A stretch of DNA of 64,000 nt from Antedon mediterranea (GCF_964355755.1 NC_092677.1:21858101-21922100), one strand, 5' to 3'. Numbered from the stretch's first letter, positions 47,224 through 59,093 are shown. Notes: generated from the letters alone by a model not told the origin. Program-made: numbers and translations.

Positions 47224-48163
47224 CACTTTGACTGCCAAACACGAAGATCTTTGTGTTTGGAAACACAACGCTTGACTGCCAAACACGAAGATCTTCGTGT
47301 TTCGCATTTTTTTGCGAAATCCGGTAAATAGGTTAATTATTGGCATACTATAAATATAGACACTATATTCGGTCTGGACCGTCAATATTTTACTATTTGA
47401 AAGTAACTAATCTGGTTACGAATGACTGTCAAAATGGTACCTGTCGAAATAACAAACACCGCGCATCACAGTAGCGCGTAGAGCGATGGCTTGGCGCATT
47501 GTGTATCGGTCGCATGCTAGCTATGCTGCCGAAGCATTACAAAGGTTTTTGTGGATTGGCATGTTTGTTTGTTATCTGAATAAAAAATAATGGAGTCATT
47601 TTCAATATGAAGTCTTTAATTTTATTATTGTATGTATACTGTTTTGGTGTTTCACTGAAAGTGACCGAGTTTCACGCAACAAACTTGATCAGAAATGGTA
47701 TGGATATTATCATCAGTTTACTAGCTAGGCTAGTAGTACTAGGCTAGCCTAGGCCTAGTCGTAAAATGGTTCCGGACCAACTTTACGCCTGGTTAACTAG
47801 GCCTGGTGTCTTTACTATGTGGATTTTGGCGAAACTTTGATGTAAGATTTATGATTTACAAAATGTAATACATTTTTTGATAGTGATAAATTGTTTTTAT
47901 AGGCCTATCGGTGCCGTGTAAGTAACTGTTTCGTTGTTTGTTGATCTCACCGGGCGATATTTTCATATTGTGATGTCTTGCACAAAATCGCGAATATCTC
48001 GACTTTCTTGCGCGAAACTACGAAAAACTAAAAAAGTGGGTTACTTTCATTTTGCTATTACGATTTACATATTGCGATTTGAAAATCGTTCTTGGTACCA
48101 TTGTAAAGCTAAAATCGTTATGATTATTTTAGTCTTGGGCTAAAAACGCTTGCGGTCAAAGTG
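47224..48163. mobile_element. 940-bp TTAA-type element with palindromic end
   Basis: The left end CACTTTGACTGCC is mirrored by the right end (GCGGTCAAAGTG). TTAA follows the right end (48164-48167) and TAAA, a one-base variant, precedes the left. The target is the dispersed repeat seen uninterrupted at 4890-5110, which resumes at about 48170. Next to the left end are two tandem units, each with a long palindrome (47235-47260 and 47281-47302). Only short open frames are present. Confidence 0.72.
47235..47302. repeat. Two tandem palindromes
   Basis: The second, 47281-47302, is a perfect 22-bp palindrome centred on AGATCT. The first, 47235-47260, is 26 bp with a single mismatched pair and the same centre. 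Each is preceded by CTTTGACTGCC or CTTGACTGCC, so the unit of about 45 bp is duplicated. Confidence 0.9.
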
Positions 48164-48574
48164 TTAAGGTCAATTTCATCTAGCTACGTCAATTATATAT
48201 TCCTTATGGCCAGGAATTGATGTGGTTATCTTGTCACGGTGCATAATAAAAAATTATGCGGTTTGTGGTGAATTTAACAAAATCACGTTTGTAATCCAAT
48301 AGCTTCAAAAACATGTATCATAATTAAACCAAATTTGGTACTCATAAATTTCAGGTCATATTTCATCATATGCCAATACAAAAAATTAAGGATATCGCTG
48401 CATGTGCTCGCCGTACAGCTGTCGCCGTAAATTGCTGTGATGTCACAGGTTCTCGCAACATTTACGTAATGAGTTTTCTGGCAAAGTCTGGCAAATCGCT
48501 AAAATTTCTACTAAACACAACTTGTAAATAAATCGTAAGAAATATAAAAGTTGATTTTTGTTATTACTGTACTG

Positions 48575-48895
48575 TAGGTGATCAATTAAAATAAAATGAT
48601 CACCTATTGTTATTGTATGAAATCTTTATTTGGTTATCTGCAACTTAGTTGCGCAGCGTAAATTACGCATGATTTTATGAAATTTTATGGTTGCTCAGAG
48701 CACAAAATTATTTTTCAATTAAACTTTACGAAGGTGTATTTCATAATATGGGGCAACGTTTGACATGATAAAAATGGCGTGCTAAGCCAAAAATTACGCG
48801 TGTATGCATATTTAAAAAAATTATATTTTTAAAATTTGGAAATGTGCAAAATTAATTTCTAATCAATTTCTCATTTTTCAATTTCAATTTTAACA
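48575..48895 (+). mobile_element. Truncated Helitron-like copy (5' part)
   Basis: It begins with the inverted repeat TAGGTGATCA...TGATCACCTA (48575-48606) and continues ATTGTTATTGTATGAAATCT, TTATCTGCAACTTAGTTGC and GCAAAATTAATTTCTAATCA. All of these match 53954-54400. It is cut off near 48895, where GGATCC-family sequence begins. The hairpin-plus-CTAGT 3' end is absent here. Confidence 0.6.
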
Positions 48896-49880
48896 AAAGG
48901 TTTTTTTCTTGATACGGCCTTTGTTATTCAAATATTTTAGAGAAAAAGCACACATACCATACAGAATGTCCATTTATTTAATTTAAAAAATTGTGAATAT
49001 TCTGTGAGGCTTTGTGATATGTTGTCATCATAAGCCAATTTAAAGCTGAGCTTTCCAGCAATCAGCAGAGCTCACGGTTGAATAATTTTAGATTCTGGCT
49101 ATCTGGTTGGTGGACGCGAATCACCCACAGCGGAATGTTTTTTTTTTTTGACTGAAGTCACATGGTCTCTCTGTACTGATCGTTACTACAATTTAGAGCA
49201 ATGAATTTGTCTTAATAACAACATTATCTATTTATAAACATTTAATAACAGATATTTTATTGATATTTCCAAAGTTGATAAAACGTAATTATATGTTATT
49301 GTCGACTGAGGGCGCAAATTGTTTACATCGTTCCAGGCTAATTTTGGCTGATTTTCGTAATTCTTTTTTATTGTAATATTGATACAATAACAACTGTTAC
49401 GACCACTTTTGGCCTAGGCCGAAATACCTAAATAGAAACAACGAGGCTTGGAACAAACAATAGTCGACAAGGAGCACGAGCTCCATTTATTTCCTTTCAC
49501 GAAGCACAAAATACATAACAACACAATTATAGATACGTATGATACCGAGTGGTTGGTTTGCCTGGCCATCCGTACACATCACAACCTCCCCATTCTTATC
49601 GTCCTGCCTCGCTTCCAGTCTCAAGCACAGTTCTAAACGCAAGCGTCCTTGGCTGGCCCTGTCTCCTGAGTGACTCTCCTCTTTGTCACACACCCAGCAC
49701 AGCTTTCCAAAATACCGCGCACCACCACGCTCCATTCTGATTCGTCCACTTGACCACCGGCGACTTGATTCATTTGCATGTGACATGTGACACCTGACTC
49801 TCGTCACACGTAACACAACTTTTAATTTTGCATCGTTATCCCTAATACACACACATTATTGCACATAACTTAAAACGTGG
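48896..49880 (+). repeat. Partial GGATCC-family copy, split by a solo LTR
   Basis: It matches 29150-29850 over several hundred bases, including GAGCTCACGGTTGAATAATT and GACGCGAATCACCCACAGCG, and then CAACTTTTAATTTTGCATCG after the LTR. In the 29-kb copy the two sides of the LTR are contiguous, which shows the pre-insertion state. Termini with GGATCC are not visible in this copy. Confidence 0.68.
49395..49815 (-). mobile_element. Solo LTR, 421 bp
   Basis: The element starts TGTTACG and ends CGTAACA, a perfect 7-bp inverted terminus with the LTR-type TG...CA. It is flanked by CAAC (49391-49394 and 49816-49819), a 4-bp target duplication. The related locus at 29806 lacks it. On the minus strand an AATAAA signal (GGAAATAAATGG, about 49480-49491) precedes a short downstream part, so the LTR probably reads leftward. 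The short duplication fits Ty3/gypsy. The 121-codon frame inside is incidental. Confidence 0.72.
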
Positions 49881-51196
49881 TTACAATTTGGAAGTTAAAT
49901 AATGATAAAAATGCATTAACGCTAATTAGGGCATGTTTCTATTGAAAATAAAACAGAACAGTTTTCTTGGAAACCGGTTTAGGCAGTTGTTTATAAATAA
50001 AGATCGCATTGCAGCTCAATTTTAACTCCAATAAAACCAGTTCCTTCTATTTACGTTCATTATATACCAGAATGCAGTTCGTTAGGCGGAAGCGCGATTG
50101 GATCAAGGTCATTGCATCCAGTTCGTCATTGAAGGGGCGTGTAATCCTGTCATTACCTGACATGCTATTGTGATCCTGTGCAGCCAATATTGTCAAGTTG
50201 AACTCTTCTTTCACACTCTTTACAATACTCTTATAAACATATGAGTTTCTTCTGATTCTCGGCTACCCTCCCCCTCATCTTTTCTTCTCTCCACATATTT
50301 ATTAAGAACCTTGTAATTGCATCAGTCCACATTTTTTTCATCTAGAGAAAAAATAACTAGCCCAGGTCCTCGCGCAGCAGTAGTGCAGCAGAGTTCAGGT
50401 TTTTGGGTCAAATTGAGACCGCGATTGTGTTGCAGCTAAAACGGTTCTTTGCAATCAAGACCGTAATTAATTAGGGTTTTTAATACCATTTTTAAGATTG
50501 GTTCTTTTTTTGTGGTTTTTTTCTGCTTGCAAGAAAAAACCGTTCTTGAAAAGAATGGTATTCAAAACCGTATTTTCTGCACAATAGAAACAGGCCCTGA
50601 AAGAGTTAAAAATTGAAAACAAGTTGTTTAAATTTTTCAATTACATAGTGTTGATTACAATACAGTATTTTATGTAAAATATGGTCCTATTGCGATCATT
50701 TTTAAAAATAAAACTCCTATTCACATGGTTGTAATGCAATTAAGCCTAATCACACACAGTAGTATAAAAATTAAATGTTTATGTAGATAAATTTTACTAT
50801 AGTACTAGGCAGAGGTATGCACTCCCAGATCTCTCACATTATACAGTAAATCAATATAAATACATTCATGAAAATGAATTTGTTTCAAAGATGGTTGGCA
50901 ATAGTTGGCTAAGAGCTTCCATAAATTTACAACATGAAGTAGAAGTGGCATTAGAAATTAAAAGAGGAAACAAACTAAATTGTTCCATTTGCCACTGAAA
51001 TATCTTGGTTTTCTTTTTAAAGCATTCAAAATGAGTCTCAATTTATGTATTTCGAAAATTCCAGTTTGGAAACATTCATGTTCATATTGAAAGAGTTTTA
51101 ATAATTCCTTGTCCTTCAAGATACATTTGTCAAATTCTAACCAAAGCATTGCTTCATTGCACCATTGGTATTGTTACGATACTTTTCTTCTTACAG
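49881..51196 (+). other. FHOD intron, last part
   Basis: Non-coding. The segment around 50500-50580 contains an imperfect inverted repeat (GGTTTTTAATACCATTTTTA against AAGAATGGTATTCAAAACC) that may be the core of another small foldback element. The acceptor for the next exon is TCTTACAG. Confidence 0.45.
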
Positions 51197-51308
51197 TTTC
51201 GTCTAGTTGTGAAAACGTCATTGAAATTACTGCTTGTGTTTATTGAATACACAGAATCAAATGTGCAACTACTTCTACAAGCAATCAAAATAGTCGATAA
51301 GCAACAGG
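51197..51308 (+). CDS. FHOD: FHOD formin exon: FH3/DID armadillo region, part 4
   Basis: The exon reads FRLVVKTSLKLLLVFIEYTE then SNVQLLLQAIKIVDKQQ, one of the most conserved FHOD segments. It lies between TCTTACAG and GGTAAGT, is 112 bases long and ends after one base of the next codon (phase 1). That base joins GA of the next exon to give Gly. The preceding intron is over 6 kb because of transposon load. Confidence 0.97.
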
Positions 51309-52220
51309 GTAAGTTTGTGGGGTCTACTATTAATTTTTATTATTACTTTGCAGTAAATCCTTGAAGGACATGTTTGGGATCCAAACTAGTGTCCTCTACA
51401 ATCCTCTACAATAGGGATATCCCTTGTATAGGCTGTAGTTAAATGTAAACATATTTATATTATGTTTTATTTACATTTGAACAGAAATGATTAAAACAAC
51501 ACAGACAACAACTACAATTTGGTCATTTCATCAAATTTGCTGTCGAATTTACAATTTTGCACAAAAAAAAATCGGAAAAACAATAATAGACCTTTATTGT
51601 CAGTACCAGTTATATGCCTATATTTCATTGGTTCACATGACTATTATGTACATTTACCTTCAGACATAATGTTAAGTTAATTGTGAAATTCAAAAGTTTA
51701 ATCCAAAATGTATGTGAAAACAAAACCAATTTTTCAGTCAATGGTGTTAATTACAAAGAAATAATCAGAAAATCATTTGTACACAAAGAAGTGATTGTTA
51801 CTCAGACTAAAAGTATTTTAGAAACATGAGTGTAAATATATCAAAAGAAACCCTGCATTGAGGATAAACGGCAGTCAGTTTCAATTGGTCAGAGTTGTAA
51901 TACCTGGTTAACTGTAGGAGGTGTTACCTGGCAACGAATCAACCCCCTATTGACAAGAAAACAAGTTTGAGTTAATATGAGGTGGAATTTATGAGCAGCA
52001 GGTATCTGTAAAAAGAGATATATATCAACTTTTCACAATCAACCATTAGCTAATATTCAACTTACAAAATTATATCATGCTGTTAAACTGACATTTAGTT
52101 GTCACGGTGATAATATAAAATATGATATATTTTTGCGCTATATTTTCACGTAAATTTTGCTGTAGAATTGTTACAAACTTAGAAAATTGATTAGATAAAT
52201 GTAACCTTTTTAATTGGTAG
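51309..52220 (+). other. FHOD intron, about 0.9 kb
   Basis: The donor is GTAAGT and the acceptor TTGGTAG. The intron is AT-rich and non-coding. I see no repeat shared with the rest of the window. Confidence 0.7.
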
Positions 52221-52312
52221 GACAATTAGCATGGTGTAACTTGGCAACACTCATCAAAGATGACTCACAAGATTCAGAGGTTCTTATTTATGCCATGACA
52301 CTTGTCAATAAG
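52221..52312 (+). CDS. FHOD: FHOD formin exon: FH3/DID armadillo region, part 5
   Basis: After completing a Gly codon the exon reads QLAWCNLATLIKDDSQDSEV then LIYAMTLVNK. The second half is invariant in the family (the LVYAMTLVNK-type helix), while the first half is the variable loop. The acceptor is TTGGTAG, the donor GTAATA, and it ends in phase 0. The next coding exon is almost 10 kb away. Confidence 0.95.
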
Positions 52313-52572
52313 GTAATAATTTGTACTTATTTTTTTCCTATATATAATTAGTCTTTTATACCCATGTGAACATATACAACAGTTTAACATGTGCGATTAG
52401 ATCATTAAAGACAATCCCATGACTTTTTTTTGTTGGGTCTTGCACAATAGTACATATGTTCAATGTTTATGAAAATGATTAATCAAATAAAATGTGTTGC
52501 ATGTCATCCAATAGATCATCTATGTGATTTAAAAATCTTAGCAATCTATAGCAATTCCCTGTGATTGTGATT

Positions 52573-52737
52573 ACAAATAATGAATGGTTTATTAGTGGAA
52601 TGGTATAATTATGGCATGAGGTGAATGATGAAGGTTATATTTCCACAAGTTGACAGCCGAATGGAAATATAACCTTTCACCATTCACCAAATGACTTTTT
52701 TGTACCATTCCACGAATATAAAACATTCATTATTTGT
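52573..52737. repeat. 165-bp near-perfect hairpin in a FHOD intron
   Basis: Arms starting ACAAATAATGAATG and ending CATTCATTATTTGT mirror each other inward through GTGGAATGGTA, GGTGAATG and AGGTTATATTTCCA, around a centre near 52655. There are a few mismatches and short indels. It is a foldback MITE or long snap-back sequence. Non-coding. Confidence 0.85.
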
Positions 52738-53953
52738 TTTATATAACATATAAATAGATTCCTGTCATTTGAATCAGGGGGCTTTATTAGAGGTGAATTT
52801 TAACATCCCAAATTACCTAAAACAAGCTGTTTTAAAGTATGTTTGTAATATTTATTGCTATCCATAATATACACAATAAAATACATTATATAAATTTGAA
52901 ATTAATAAAATCATACAGAAACTAAATAATTATACTGTTAAGGTATAGCAGAGTGAAATATCTTTGATTTCTTGGGGTAAATCTGATCAAACAGCGTGGC
53001 TTGTCAAAAACAATAGGTAATTTACCTAAAAAAATATCTCAGTGTATACCATTATCTCTGCAACGGGCCATACCATTTTCAGAACATTGATTTTTACATC
53101 ATCGTATAACACAAGGTGTAAATGTCGGAAAATTCATTTCATAGTTGGTGTATTGTAATTTATCATAGAATATACCTTTTTAATGAAACGGAAGACATCT
53201 TTGATCAATAACAAACAATGGTATGCAGGAAAATGTAACCAACAAAAGTACAGAGTGCAACAAGCATATTTTCAGAGGAAAAGTTAATTAAAATGTGTAA
53301 TTCCTTAATAATGGACATTTTTACTGTAAAATGTTCTTAAAGATTAGCCTACATTACTGTATGATTTAAAAAATATGAAAAATGTTTTTGATCTCCTAAA
53401 AGCCAATCCAAAATCAGTCCAGCGTTTAGATGGAACAGATTGATCGTTTTGAAACTAGAGGTAAACCCTTTGAATTGGCCAAGCTCAGCGCCCTGTCGTT
53501 AGATTGCCTTGCTGTGATATCCGTAACAAAAAAATGAAATATGCCTATACTCTTTAAATAATGTACGTTATAAGCAAAATAAAAAATTAAAAAAAATATC
53601 GTAGATGTTCATAGATTTAATCCATTCCCTTAATGGCTAATTTTATTACTAACTGGAAAAAATACACATTTTAATGAAACGTAAACTTTAAGTTTATTTT
53701 GATTTGAGTATCATGAAAGTATTATGTTTATCTTTCACAGATAATGTAACCCAATCTGTAGACTTGATATTTAGAAGTAGTATTATAGTACCTATGTGCC
53801 AATAAAATATATAAACTTGGGTTATAGGTCTAAGTTAAAAATGTTGATTGTTACATGCCTGTTTATCCTGAGTCACAGTGCAAATTTCAAATCATTATAA
53901 AACAAGAAATATTTCTTCCAAAAATACACCGCTCAACTTGTAACAGTTTTAAT
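52738..53953 (+). other. FHOD intron, plain stretch
   Basis: AT-rich and non-coding. I see no structured element in it. Confidence 0.45.
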
Positions 53954-55574
53954 TAGGTGATCATTTTTAGAATAAAATGATCACCTATTGTTATTGTACA
54001 AAATCTTTATTGGTTATCCGCAACGAAGTTGCAGGATAACCTCTTGTGATTGTACGAAATCAACCTGTATGATTTTTGTGTAACGCTTTTCTCTAAAACT
54101 CGCAAACATAACATTTCGGTAACTATCTTAACATATTGACATTTACGTAACGTCGTCAAGCGAAGCTTTTCATGACGTTTACAATTGCGCAACGTGACTT
54201 ACGCGCGATTTAACGATTTTGTCGTATTTAACATAGCTCGACAACCAAATAACATTTCAACTTGAAACTTTGCAAAAGTTTAATTTATATCATGCGCTAA
54301 CTTTCTGTTGAAAAAAAATTGCGTGTTTTACACAAAGTTACGCGCGCACGCGCATTTAAATTTTCAAAAGGCGCAAAATTAATTTCTAATCAACTTTCTA
54401 CGCGTTTCATGTCGTTTTAAGCATGTCAAAAATTCCCACGCGTGCGCACATTTTTACGTGTGCGGTGCGCACGTAGTATTGAAAACGTACTTTTTTCACG
54501 TGATTTATATTTTTCCAGCCTTTTCTAGTAATTTTAACAAATTTTAAACAATTTCGACTTAAAGATACGTCATACGAGCACGTCGAATTGGACAATTTGC
54601 GCGCGTTTTTTATGAAAAGGTTAAAAAATTCGTTTAAAATATGCCTTTTTTTAAACAGTCGTAATTTCTAAACTAGACGGTCAACTTTTTGTGGATGGCA
54701 TATTCTGGAAGTAGATGAGTTGTAGATATCGGATCAGGTATTAATATGGCTAACCGGACATTGTGACGTCATCGTATGGCCACGCGAATATAAAATTTAT
54801 GATTTTTGTATCTTTCGTCATAGCTCATCACATTGAATAGAGCGCATCTCCACTTATCCGTTTTCCATTTTCACCCCGATTTTGATTTTGTCTAGGTCAA
54901 TCAAGTATCTTTCGCCTGAGTTAAAAATATTTTAATTTTTTTTACGTCATCATGCCTAAAAATTTAAATTACTTGTGGCATTAATTTCATCTTTACAGTA
55001 AATTTTATTCTGTTATAGCTCGTAAGAATAAAATCTGATAATCACGATTAAAACGTTTTCTAGAAGCTATTTGATTGCAGATAGGAAATCATGTGAAAAT
55101 TTTGCCAATCGGATGTTGTGACGTCATCATATGGCCAGTTAAATAAAAAAGGTCGTATTTTTATCTTTTGCGTCATAATTCATTACATTTAAAAGAGCGC
55201 GCATCAATATTTCACGTATTCAAATTTCTTCTACACGCTAATACGTTGTTGCTGAGATAATTTCCTTTCGGAATTGCTACCTTAGTGTTTCATTTTGATA
55301 CTGTCTCCATGTTAAAAATTGAAATAAATGGCGGGTCCCGTAATTTCACCTATTCTACACTGTATATAATATATATACAGATTATACTGTTTGTACTATA
55401 TACTATATGACTCAAAATTGACAGAATTCAACACTAACAACTATTATCATATTCATCAGTTCAGGTCATAATGCCATAATCTTTTTCTGTGTGGAATATT
55501 CCAACGTATGACGTGCACGTGGCGTTTGTCGTGCGGATAACTAACTCGTCAAAGTGACGAGTTACATGTCTAGT
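53954..55574 (+). mobile_element. Helitron-like element, copy A
   Basis: It begins with the inverted repeat TAGGTGATCA...TGATCACCTA (53954-53987) and ATTGTTATTGTACAAAATCT. It ends with a 9-bp stem hairpin (55543-55563) followed by CTAGT (55570-55574) and T. The interior is non-coding and has two diverged modules beginning GTGACGTCATCNTATGGCCA (near 54765 and 55116), each followed by a CGTCATA...AGAGCGC phrase. Many CpG-rich words such as GCGCACGCGC stand out. No Rep/helicase is encoded, so it would be non-autonomous. The exact 5' end is uncertain. Confidence 0.55.
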
Positions 55575-57107
55575 TGTTATTGTTATTATTCTTCTTTCTG
55601 TACACTTTTTGTTCGTCAAATATCTCAAAAAGTTGAATAGCAATGATCACAAAAATTTCACAATGTCTTTCAAATACTTTAACTTAGCCATAATAAGCTT
55701 TTCAGCGTGATCACTCAACCGTGACGTCACGTATACGCGATTTTGTAAAATCACAATATCAATCATATATCCATAATTCATTATCACATATTTATGAAAT
55801 TCACAACACGTAAACTTCAGGTCAAGGTAAAAATATTAGCAAATAAAAACGCACGCGCACGTATAGACATGCGCGTGAAATCGCGCGTTAAAAATTTAAA
55901 AGGCTCAAAATTAAGTTTTGATCAATTTAGAGCATGAATTAGGCCATTTGCGTGTTTCAAAAAATTACTGCGCAAAAACACGTTTTTGCGCGCGCGATAC
56001 TTAAAAAGCGTAAAAATACGATTTTTTTGTAGAAATCGCATTCTACTCACCATCCTTAGTACATTAACCAAATTTGAGTCAGTTCCGACTTAAAATAACG
56101 CTATACGAGCACGTTAAAAATGACAAAATGCGCACATTTATTTCACAAAAGTTCTGAAAATGGTGAAAAATATGTCTTTTTTAAAATGAAAATAACTCTT
56201 CAGAATGCACGATGACACCTAAGTTTTTTAACTTATTCGGGAAGCCATTGAGTTGTAGATATAAATGTATATACACATTAGACGTAAAAAATGGTATTAC
56301 GTCATCAAATGGCCACTTGAATTTAACAATTAGGATTTTTTTCCGTTTTGTTTAGGTTATCACATTCAATAGAGCGCATCTCCGCTATTTGACCTCGATT
56401 TTCGCACAAATTTCAGTGTGTGCTTGCTTAATTATTTATCTTTCTCATAAGTTGTCAGTGTTGTCATTTTGATGACGTCATCACGCGTAAAAATTTGAAT
56501 AACGTAGGTCGTGTAATTTCACCTTCGCCGTAAATTTGAATATCTTACAGCTCTTCAGAATTGAAGGTTACCTTGACGATTATAATTTATTATGAAAGCT
56601 GATGAAATGTAGATATGAATTCATATAAAAACCAAGCGTATCAGATGTTGTGACGTTAACATATGGCCAGATGAAGTTAAAAAGTAGTTTTTTCATCTTT
56701 TTCGTCAAAGTTATACAAATTTCAAAGAGCGCGCACAGCGTTTCTACGTGCCAGATTCTCTTCCAATTCTTATATTTATTTGCTCAATTTATTATCTTTC
56801 GAAATTGTCATCTTTGAGTTTATTTTGATAATTCCATCATACCAAAAAATTAGAACATGATGTGTGTCCCGTAATTTCACCTATGCTACACTGTGTATAG
56901 ATATACAGTATATACTGTACATATTGTATATGGCATATAATAGGCACAACTCAGCGATATAAGATTATGCATCATGTCATAGGATGGCGTACATCAACTT
57001 TTTACGATCGTATGTTAACGTACATGCATGTTTAAAAAATGTTAATTTCATTAAAATGATAACAATGATCACCTATAATTCGTCAAAGTGACGAATTAAA
57101 TTCTAGT
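55575..57107 (+). mobile_element. Helitron-like element, copy B, in tandem with copy A
   Basis: It directly follows copy A and has the same design: CpG-rich first half (GCGCGTGAAATCGCGCG around 55870), two modules with ACGTCATCAAATGGCCA (near 56294) and TGTGACGTTAACATATGGCCA-like sequence (near 56648), AGAGCGC phrases, and the terminal hairpin 57077-57097 plus CTAGT at 57103-57107. It lacks the TAGGTGATCA hairpin at its left edge. Tandem arrays are known for Helitron-type elements. Confidence 0.5.
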
Positions 57108-57138
57108 TATTGTTATTTCTTTAGAAACAATGATTTAT

Positions 57139-57249
57139 TAGGTGATCATTAAGAATAGAATGATTACCTATTGTTATTGTATGAAATCTTTATTAGGTGA
57201 TCATTTAATAGAATAAAATTATAATAATATTTAAAAATTGTAATAATAT
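57139..57249 (+). mobile_element. Helitron-like copy C, 5' fragment
   Basis: The TAGGTGATCA hairpin (57139-57170) and ATTGTTATTGTATGAAATCT repeat the start of copies A and 48575. A second partial hairpin start (TTAGGTGATCATTTAATAG) follows at 57194. The sequence then breaks into the LINE at about 57250. Family sequence resumes at 59966-60075, so the LINE may have inserted into this copy. Confidence 0.5.
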
Positions 57250-57519
57250 GAAACATTTTTCCATTAATACCCATGTTTTTACATGTGTAAAACAACCCAT
57301 CTCACCAAACAGTGTCAAACGCTTTGCCGAAGTCCATAAATGCAAGAAATGTCTTTTCCCTTCCGCTTGGCGACAACAATTATACTTTTTAATATAAAAA
57401 TATGGTCTTCACACCTTTTATCTTTTCTAAACCCACCCTGAACTTCCGATAACAAATTATGTTCTTCAATGAAGTTTGACACTACTTTTATTATATTTTT
57501 TAGATACAGTAGAGTTTAA
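57250..57519 (-). pseudogene. LINE reverse transcriptase, downstream piece
   Basis: The minus strand reads NFIEEHNLLSEVQGGFRKDK, then in a shifted frame FLAFMDFGKAFDTVW, the RT motif with the first catalytic aspartate, and then DGLFY and MGINGKM after a stop. These are standard LINE RT features. The right edge at 57516-57519 (TTAA) is the insertion site of a DNA transposon, and the upstream RT part resumes at 59094. The catalytic second box (YxDD) is lost. Confidence 0.8.
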
Positions 57520-59093
57520 AGGTGGGGGGGGGGGGGGGTTTTGGGTTTAAAATGAATAGTAAAAAATGTAAAATATATTTGTTTGTCTATTGAACGGTAA
57601 AAGTTTCAATTTATATAAGTGCCCAGTAAAGCAGAATGAAGGCTGTGAAATAAGGCCACATTACAAGTACAGCTACGGCAAAATCACACTGTGGTTACAG
57701 AATAGGAAATTTGTGAAATGGTCAATCTTCCGACGACTCGTTATCTAACCATATCAATTACTTTTGTAAAATTATACTTATCTGATGGAATTTTAGTCGA
57801 TCTTCCCATTTTATAAAGTCAATTTTCTATGAAAATTCATCAAAACAGTGAAAAGTTAGATATGTTTGCACTTTACGTTTGCCGATTTTCGCCTTGACGA
57901 TTTTCGCCTTGACTTAGGGAAAGCCATCAAAATCAATGAAGCGTAACGTATACTTTACATTCCTGCTGAGGAGCGAGACGACGATACACATGCTTCTCTG
58001 CCCATGCCTAGCATCGTCACGTGATAACCAGATACAGTATACAATACCAAACTGGTCGGGTCGAGTATACCCCATCTATAATCACAACATGAACGATGTA
58101 CAGTATTTGATTGAAGGTCAACTCAACCTACCGGAATGGTATAGATAATATAGCTCGAATGAGAGAGTTGGAAAATTTGTAAACATAAGTATTGCTAATT
58201 TTAAAAAGTGTAGCCTATAGTAAAAGGCCTGGTAGTATCAATTCGCATAGGGTCTACTATACTAGCTAGCTCAATTTTTAACTGGGCCGGATCCGCTAGG
58301 TCTCCTTCCTACTACCTGGTCTACTTGCTTGATGCAGTATCCGCTTTTTTTGGAGAGTAAACTAGGCTTATTTTAGGCCTACTTAGACGATCGGGACACC
58401 ATACGTGCGGACGGCGATCGGACCTGGTTTTGCCTCAATATTTACAGCCGATTTTGTAGACAGTTTTAGGTTTAGATTGTTTAGGAGTTTGGTTGATAGG
58501 ATGGGTTTGGAATCCACTCAGTTTTGTTATTTATGGGCCTATCGTCTAGTAGTAAGCTAGTCAGAATGGCACTCACCCATGAAAAAAAAAATGATTTAGG
58601 CTAGGCCTAGTACCTGAAACCGATAATACGATCTGTACTATAGAGGTATAAAAATAGTATAATTTATGACTCCGTAATCGGTACTAAATTTTGTATTTCA
58701 TTAAATGTCAAATAAATATATGCTACTACTGTTATTATTACACTTTAGGCCTAGCTTAGAAAATCTACAAAAAATGTATTTCACAATGATCGGGTAGTCG
58801 TCGTTTGACAGGAGAGAGATGTAAATTAGTTGACAAACACAACGTACATGACGTCGCGAGTTTGGAATCCACTGATGACGTGATTTTGTGAATATCTCAT
58901 GAATATTAATGAGCTACCCTAAGCTGCTGAAAAAACAGACTTTCCATGAATTTACCCTAAAATAAATGTATATGAAATTAAAATTTTTTTAATTTCTCGT
59001 TATTACTTCTTCATTCTGACATGTCTATATTGTTATAATGTTTTTTATTTAATAAACGATATTTAAAAGCAATTTTAAACCTAGAATCTCCCT
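57520..59093. mobile_element. 1574-bp TTAA-flanked DNA element inserted in the LINE
   Basis: Flanked by TTAA (57516-57519 and 59094-59097). The left end AGGTGGGGG...GGTTTAAAATG is weakly mirrored by the right end (CATTTTAAACC-like: GCAATTTTAAACCTAGAATC, then TCCCT). The LINE RT reading resumes on the other side, which confirms an insertion. The poly-G run at the left end may be an expansion. No transposase frame. It includes the GGCCTAG motif several times. Confidence 0.72.

Noticed and set aside
49487-49852. 121-codon minus-strand frame
   Set aside because: It spans the solo LTR and runs past its edge into flanking repeat, so it cannot be a conserved gene.
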